A stretch of DNA of 10,868 nt from an uncultured Nostocoides sp. (GTDB lineage Bacteria; Actinomycetota; Actinomycetes; Actinomycetales; Dermatophilaceae), in contig CAKZIH010000269.1 in the NCBI GenBank assembly GCA_936931335.1, positions 1 through 10,868 on the forward strand, in the 5' to 3' direction. This document shows positions 8,769-10,868 of the stretch, one piece after another. Position numbers and translations under genes: made by a program. How positions within the stretch are numbered: position 1 is the first letter of the stretch; every line of letters starts with the position of its first letter. The notes under the pieces were generated by a model. That model saw only the letters and a program-made list of their open reading frames with translations. It ran no database searches and was not told the origin of the DNA.

Positions 8769-8799
8769 GCGCCGATCCTAAGGTTTCCGGCTTCGGCGC
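8769..8799. promoter_or_regulatory. Inverted repeat in the gntR upstream region
   Basis: GCGCCGA (8769-8775) and TCGGCGC (8793-8799) form a perfect 7-base inverted repeat around a 17-base loop. It lies 40-70 bases upstream of the regulator start. It could be a second operator or a leader hairpin in the gntR mRNA; its function is unproven. Confidence 0.35.
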
Positions 8800-8835
8800 G
8801 ACCCACCCCGCACCGGATTACGAGAACCGACCCCC

Positions 8836-8864
8836 TTGTCTTATCACCGATATATTGGTTATAT
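8836..8864 (+). promoter_or_regulatory. Candidate promoter of the NCS1 permease operon
   Basis: TTGTCT (8836-8841) resembles a -35 box, and a T/A-rich stretch 17-18 bases later (TTATAT 8859-8864 or TATATG 8860-8865) could serve as -10. The -10 match is mediocre, and TATATT (8851-8856) is an alternative. Any of these lies inside the inverted repeat at 8846-8870. Confidence 0.4.
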
Positions 8865-8870
8865 GTCGGT
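8846..8870. promoter_or_regulatory. Probable GntR operator (10-5-10 inverted repeat)
   Basis: ACCGATATAT (8846-8855), five bases, then ATATGTCGGT (8861-8870). The arms pair at nine of ten positions. The site overlaps the proposed permease promoter and lies between divergent gntR and permease genes, the standard place for a FadR-like dimer to repress. The motif differs from the TTGTATACAA-type sites often seen for this subfamily, so the assignment rests on position and symmetry. Confidence 0.6.
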
Positions 8871-8881
8871 CGTACGTGACC

Positions 8882-8915
8882 GTGGCCATCGTCGACCACC
8901 CGGTTGTCTGGCCAC
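8882..8915. other. Inverted repeat in the permease 5' leader
   Basis: GTGGCCA (8882-8888) and TGGCCAC (8909-8915) are perfectly complementary around a 20-base loop. They lie downstream of the proposed transcription start and end ten bases before the ribosome site at 8925-8930. It may be a leader hairpin that modulates translation or stabilises the mRNA, or another protein site. It is not a terminator, since no T run follows. Confidence 0.35.
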
Positions 8916-8935
8916 CCCCGACCTGGAGGGCAGCT

Positions 8936-10318
8936 ATGGCAAGCGGCACCATCGAGACGCGCTCAATCGATTACGTCCCCACGGAAGAACGACATGGCGT
9001 GGCCCGCAGCTTGTTCTTCGTCTGGTTCGCGGCGAACACCTCGATCACCGCGGTGGTCACCGGAGCCCTCTTCGTGATCCTGGGTAACACCGCCCTCTGG
9101 TCGATCCCGGCGATCATCCTGGGCAATGTCATCGGCGGGTTCTTCACCTCCCTGCACTCCGCCCAAGGCCCTCGGCTCGGTGTGCCGCAGATGATCCAGA
9201 GCCGGGCGCAGTTCGGCTACTACGGAGCCACGCTCCCGTTAGTCCTGGCCCTGATGATCTATCTCGGCTTCTATGCGACCGGCCTGGTGCTCGGTGGCCA
9301 GGCCCTCTCGAGCCTGCTGCACATCGGCAGCAAACCTGGCTCGGTGCTCTTCGCGTTGATGTCGACCGCGCTGGCAATCTTCGGCTACCGCCACATCCAC
9401 CGCTTCTCCCATATCGCGGCCGCCCTGAGCGCGGTTGTCTTCCTCGGGTTGTTCATCCGCATCCTCACGGATCCTGGGATCGGCGATGTGGCCAACGATG
9501 GTGCGTTCGCGATGGCCCCGTTCATCCTCGGCATCTCGCTGTCGGCGTCCTGGCAGCTCACCTTCGGTCCCTATATCGCCGACTACTCCCGCTATCTGCC
9601 GGAGCAGACCCCGAAGTCGCAGACCATCACCTGGACCTTCCTCGGCAGCGTGATCGGCGCCTCGCTGGCAATGACGCTCGGCGCCCTGGCTGCCGCCCTG
9701 GGCGGCAAGGCGTTCAGCGCGGACCAAGTGGGCTACCTAGCCGATCTCGGCGGGGTCTTCGGCCCGGCGGTCCTGCTCGCGGTCATCTGCGGCAAGCTCA
9801 CCGGCAACACGCTGAGCTCGTATGGCGGGTACATGTCCGTCGCGACCATCGTCAGTTCACTGACCGGTCAGGCCCGCATCGCGCAGCGCAGCCGCATTCT
9901 CTACATCTGCCTGATCTCGGCGATCGCCCTGGTCATCGCCCTGGCGGCGACGGACGACTTCATCGGCAAATTCACCGACTTCATGCTCTTCCTGCTCTAC
10001 TTCATGACCCCATGGTCGGCGGTCAATCTCGTCGACTACTATTGGGTGCGCAAGGAGCGCTACGACGTCGCCGACCTCTTCAATCGGGACGGGCGCTACG
10101 GTCGTTTCACCGCGGCGGCATTCATCGCCTATGTCCTCGGCGTGCTCGTCCAGATCCCGTTCATGAACAGCACGTTGTATGTCGGCCCCATTGCCAACTG
10201 GATGGGCGGAGCGGAGGTCGCCTGGCTGCTCGGCCTGGTCGTTGCCGGCGGGCTGTATTACCTGCTCACCGGGCGCATTCGCGCCGCCGACGACGCGCGC
10301 GTGACCCCCACCTCCTGA
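8936..10318 (+). CDS. NCS1-family nucleobase:cation symporter (purine-cytosine permease type)
   Basis: Encodes 460 residues. The ATG at 8936 is chosen because GGAGGG (8925-8930) lies 5 bases upstream; the longer open frame to 8855 would run through the operator. About twelve hydrophobic segments are visible, at roughly 25-50, 53-75, 97-125, 136-152, 157-176, 190-212, 231-256, 269-288, 320-338, 347-367, 390-408 and 427-446. Family motifs include RSLFFVWFAAN (24-34), RLGVPQMIQSRAQFGYYGA (80-98), WQLTFGPYIADYSRYLP (206-222) and PWSAVNLVDYYWVRK (359-373). NCS1 carriers bring nucleobases, hydantoins, pyridoxine or thiamin-related compounds into the cell with H+ or Na+. The substrate cannot be fixed from sequence. 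The neighbouring GntR/FCD gene and the flavin reductase-like gene suggest uptake of a catabolic substrate. Confidence 0.93.
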   Translation: MASGTIETRSIDYVPTEERHGVARSLFFVWFAANTSITAVVTGALFVILGNTALWSIPAIILGNVIGGFFTSLHSAQGPRLGVPQMIQSRAQFGYYGATLPLVLALMIYLGFYATGLVLGGQALSSLLHIGSKPGSVLFALMSTALAIFGYRHIHRFSHIAAALSAVVFLGLFIRILTDPGIGDVANDGAFAMAPFILGISLSASWQLTFGPYIADYSRYLPEQTPKSQTITWTFLGSVIGASLAMTLGALAAALGGKAFSADQVGYLADLGGVFGPAVLLAVICGKLTGNTLSSYGGYMSVATIVSSLTGQARIAQRSRILYICLISAIALVIALAATDDFIGKFTDFMLFLLYFMTPWSAVNLVDYYWVRKERYDVADLFNRDGRYGRFTAAAFIAYVLGVLVQIPFMNSTLYVGPIANWMGGAEVAWLLGLVVAGGLYYLLTGRIRAADDARVTPTS

Positions 10319-10364
10319 GGAACCCCACCAACCCACCCACCGCAACACTTTCGACCACCTCAAT

Positions 10365-10370
10365 GGAGGA
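10365..10370 (+). promoter_or_regulatory. Ribosome-binding site of the flavin reductase-like gene
   Basis: GGAGGA with 3 bases to the ATG at 10374 fixes that start. An ATG at 10363 overlaps this site but is in another frame. Confidence 0.6.
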
Positions 10371-10373
10371 CCC

Positions 10374-10868
10374 ATGAAGTACGACCCGATGTCACAGAAG
10401 GCGCCACTCCCGTTCTCTCCGTTCAAGAGTTGCACGGTGCCGCGGCCGATCGGATGGTTGTCCAGTGTCAGCCCCGACGGGGTGGAGAATCTGGCGCCCT
10501 ACAGCCAGTGGCAGAACCTCACTTTCGACCCGCCGATGGTGATGTTTTCCGCGAACCAATATCCCGACGGCCGGCGCAAGGACACCGTCCTTAACGCCGA
10601 GCAGACCGGCTGGTTCGTTTGGAATATGGCCACCTATGACCTGCGCGAGGCGGTCAATATCAGCGCCATGGCCCTGCCCCCGGACGAGAACGAGTTCGAT
10701 CGGTGCGGGGTGACCAAGGGGTATGCGGAGCTGGCCCCCCAGGTGCCGCTCGTCGCCGCGAGCCCGGTGCATTTCGAATGCCGTTATCTGTCGACCCACC
10801 GGCTTAAGGGCAATTCCCCGGTGGGCACCATCGACATCGTCTTCGCCCGGGTCGAGCGGATTCACATC
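10374..10868 (+). CDS. Flavin reductase-like FMN-binding split-barrel protein (DIM6/NTAB type), cut by right edge
   Basis: The first 165 codons are present and open to the window edge; relatives are about 190-220 residues, so roughly the last fifth is missing. The split-barrel flavin-binding pattern is clear: TVPRPIGWLSSVSPDGVENL (21-40), NLAPYSQWQNLTFDPPMVMF (39-58) and a KDTVLN segment (69-74) that contacts the FMN phosphate in relatives. Then come WFVWNMATYDLREAVN (80-95), FECRYLS (134-140) and GNSPVGTIDIVFARVERI (146-163). Proteins of this group bind FMN and either reduce flavin with NAD(P)H for a partner monooxygenase or act as small oxidoreductases. It lies 55 bases after the permease on the same strand and is probably in the same operon. 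The partner enzyme, if any, should lie to the right. Confidence 0.9.
   Translation, partial: MKYDPMSQKAPLPFSPFKSCTVPRPIGWLSSVSPDGVENLAPYSQWQNLTFDPPMVMFSANQYPDGRRKDTVLNAEQTGWFVWNMATYDLREAVNISAMALPPDENEFDRCGVTKGYAELAPQVPLVAASPVHFECRYLSTHRLKGNSPVGTIDIVFARVERIHI

Noticed and set aside
8855..8935. N-terminal extension of the NCS1 permease from 8855
   Set aside because: It would place coding sequence over the operator and promoter region, and the ATG at 8936 has a strong ribosome site.

Overview
The window is a high-GC chromosomal segment, and its codon use, ATGA/TGATG gene overlaps, probable leaderless promoters and protein families all point to an actinobacterium (Actinomycetota). I cannot assign a genus from the sequence alone. 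No RNA genes, insertion sequences, phage genes or CRISPR repeats were seen.

Left part (1-3507). A minus-strand gene enters from the left edge. Only its Gly/Pro/Phe-rich N-terminus is visible, and it resembles the low-complexity leader of actinobacterial PadR-type regulators. It has a convincing promoter with an inverted repeat between the -35 and -10 boxes. Next come a minus-strand GNAT acetyltransferase and, divergent from it, a large UvrA-like twin ABC-ATPase of the DrrC/class II UvrA type. That pairing looks like a stress or drug tolerance module. A convergent minus-strand gene (3508-4527) encodes an atypical SDR-type NAD(P)-binding protein.

Centre (4528-8010). A 340-base region with fewer G/C bases separates the SDR gene from a plus-strand operon in which every junction overlaps: a putative leaderless 29-codon ORF, a GT4 glycosyltransferase, a MurG/GT28-like GT-B glycosyltransferase, a GT2-like glycosyltransferase with a GGED motif, and a small YdeI/OmpD-associated protein. 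None of the three glycosyltransferases has membrane segments. They probably act in sequence in the cytoplasm on one glycan or glycoconjugate, whose identity cannot be read here. This is the best candidate for a poorly described system.

Right part (8076-10868). A GntR/FCD regulator (minus) is divergent from an NCS1-family permease (plus), which is followed 55 bases later by a DIM6/NTAB-type flavin reductase-like FMN-binding protein cut by the right edge. The shared control region holds a 10-5-10 near-perfect inverted repeat, which is the likely operator. This looks like the start of a substrate-inducible uptake and catabolism operon for a nucleobase-like or other N-heterocyclic compound, with the remaining genes to the right of the window.
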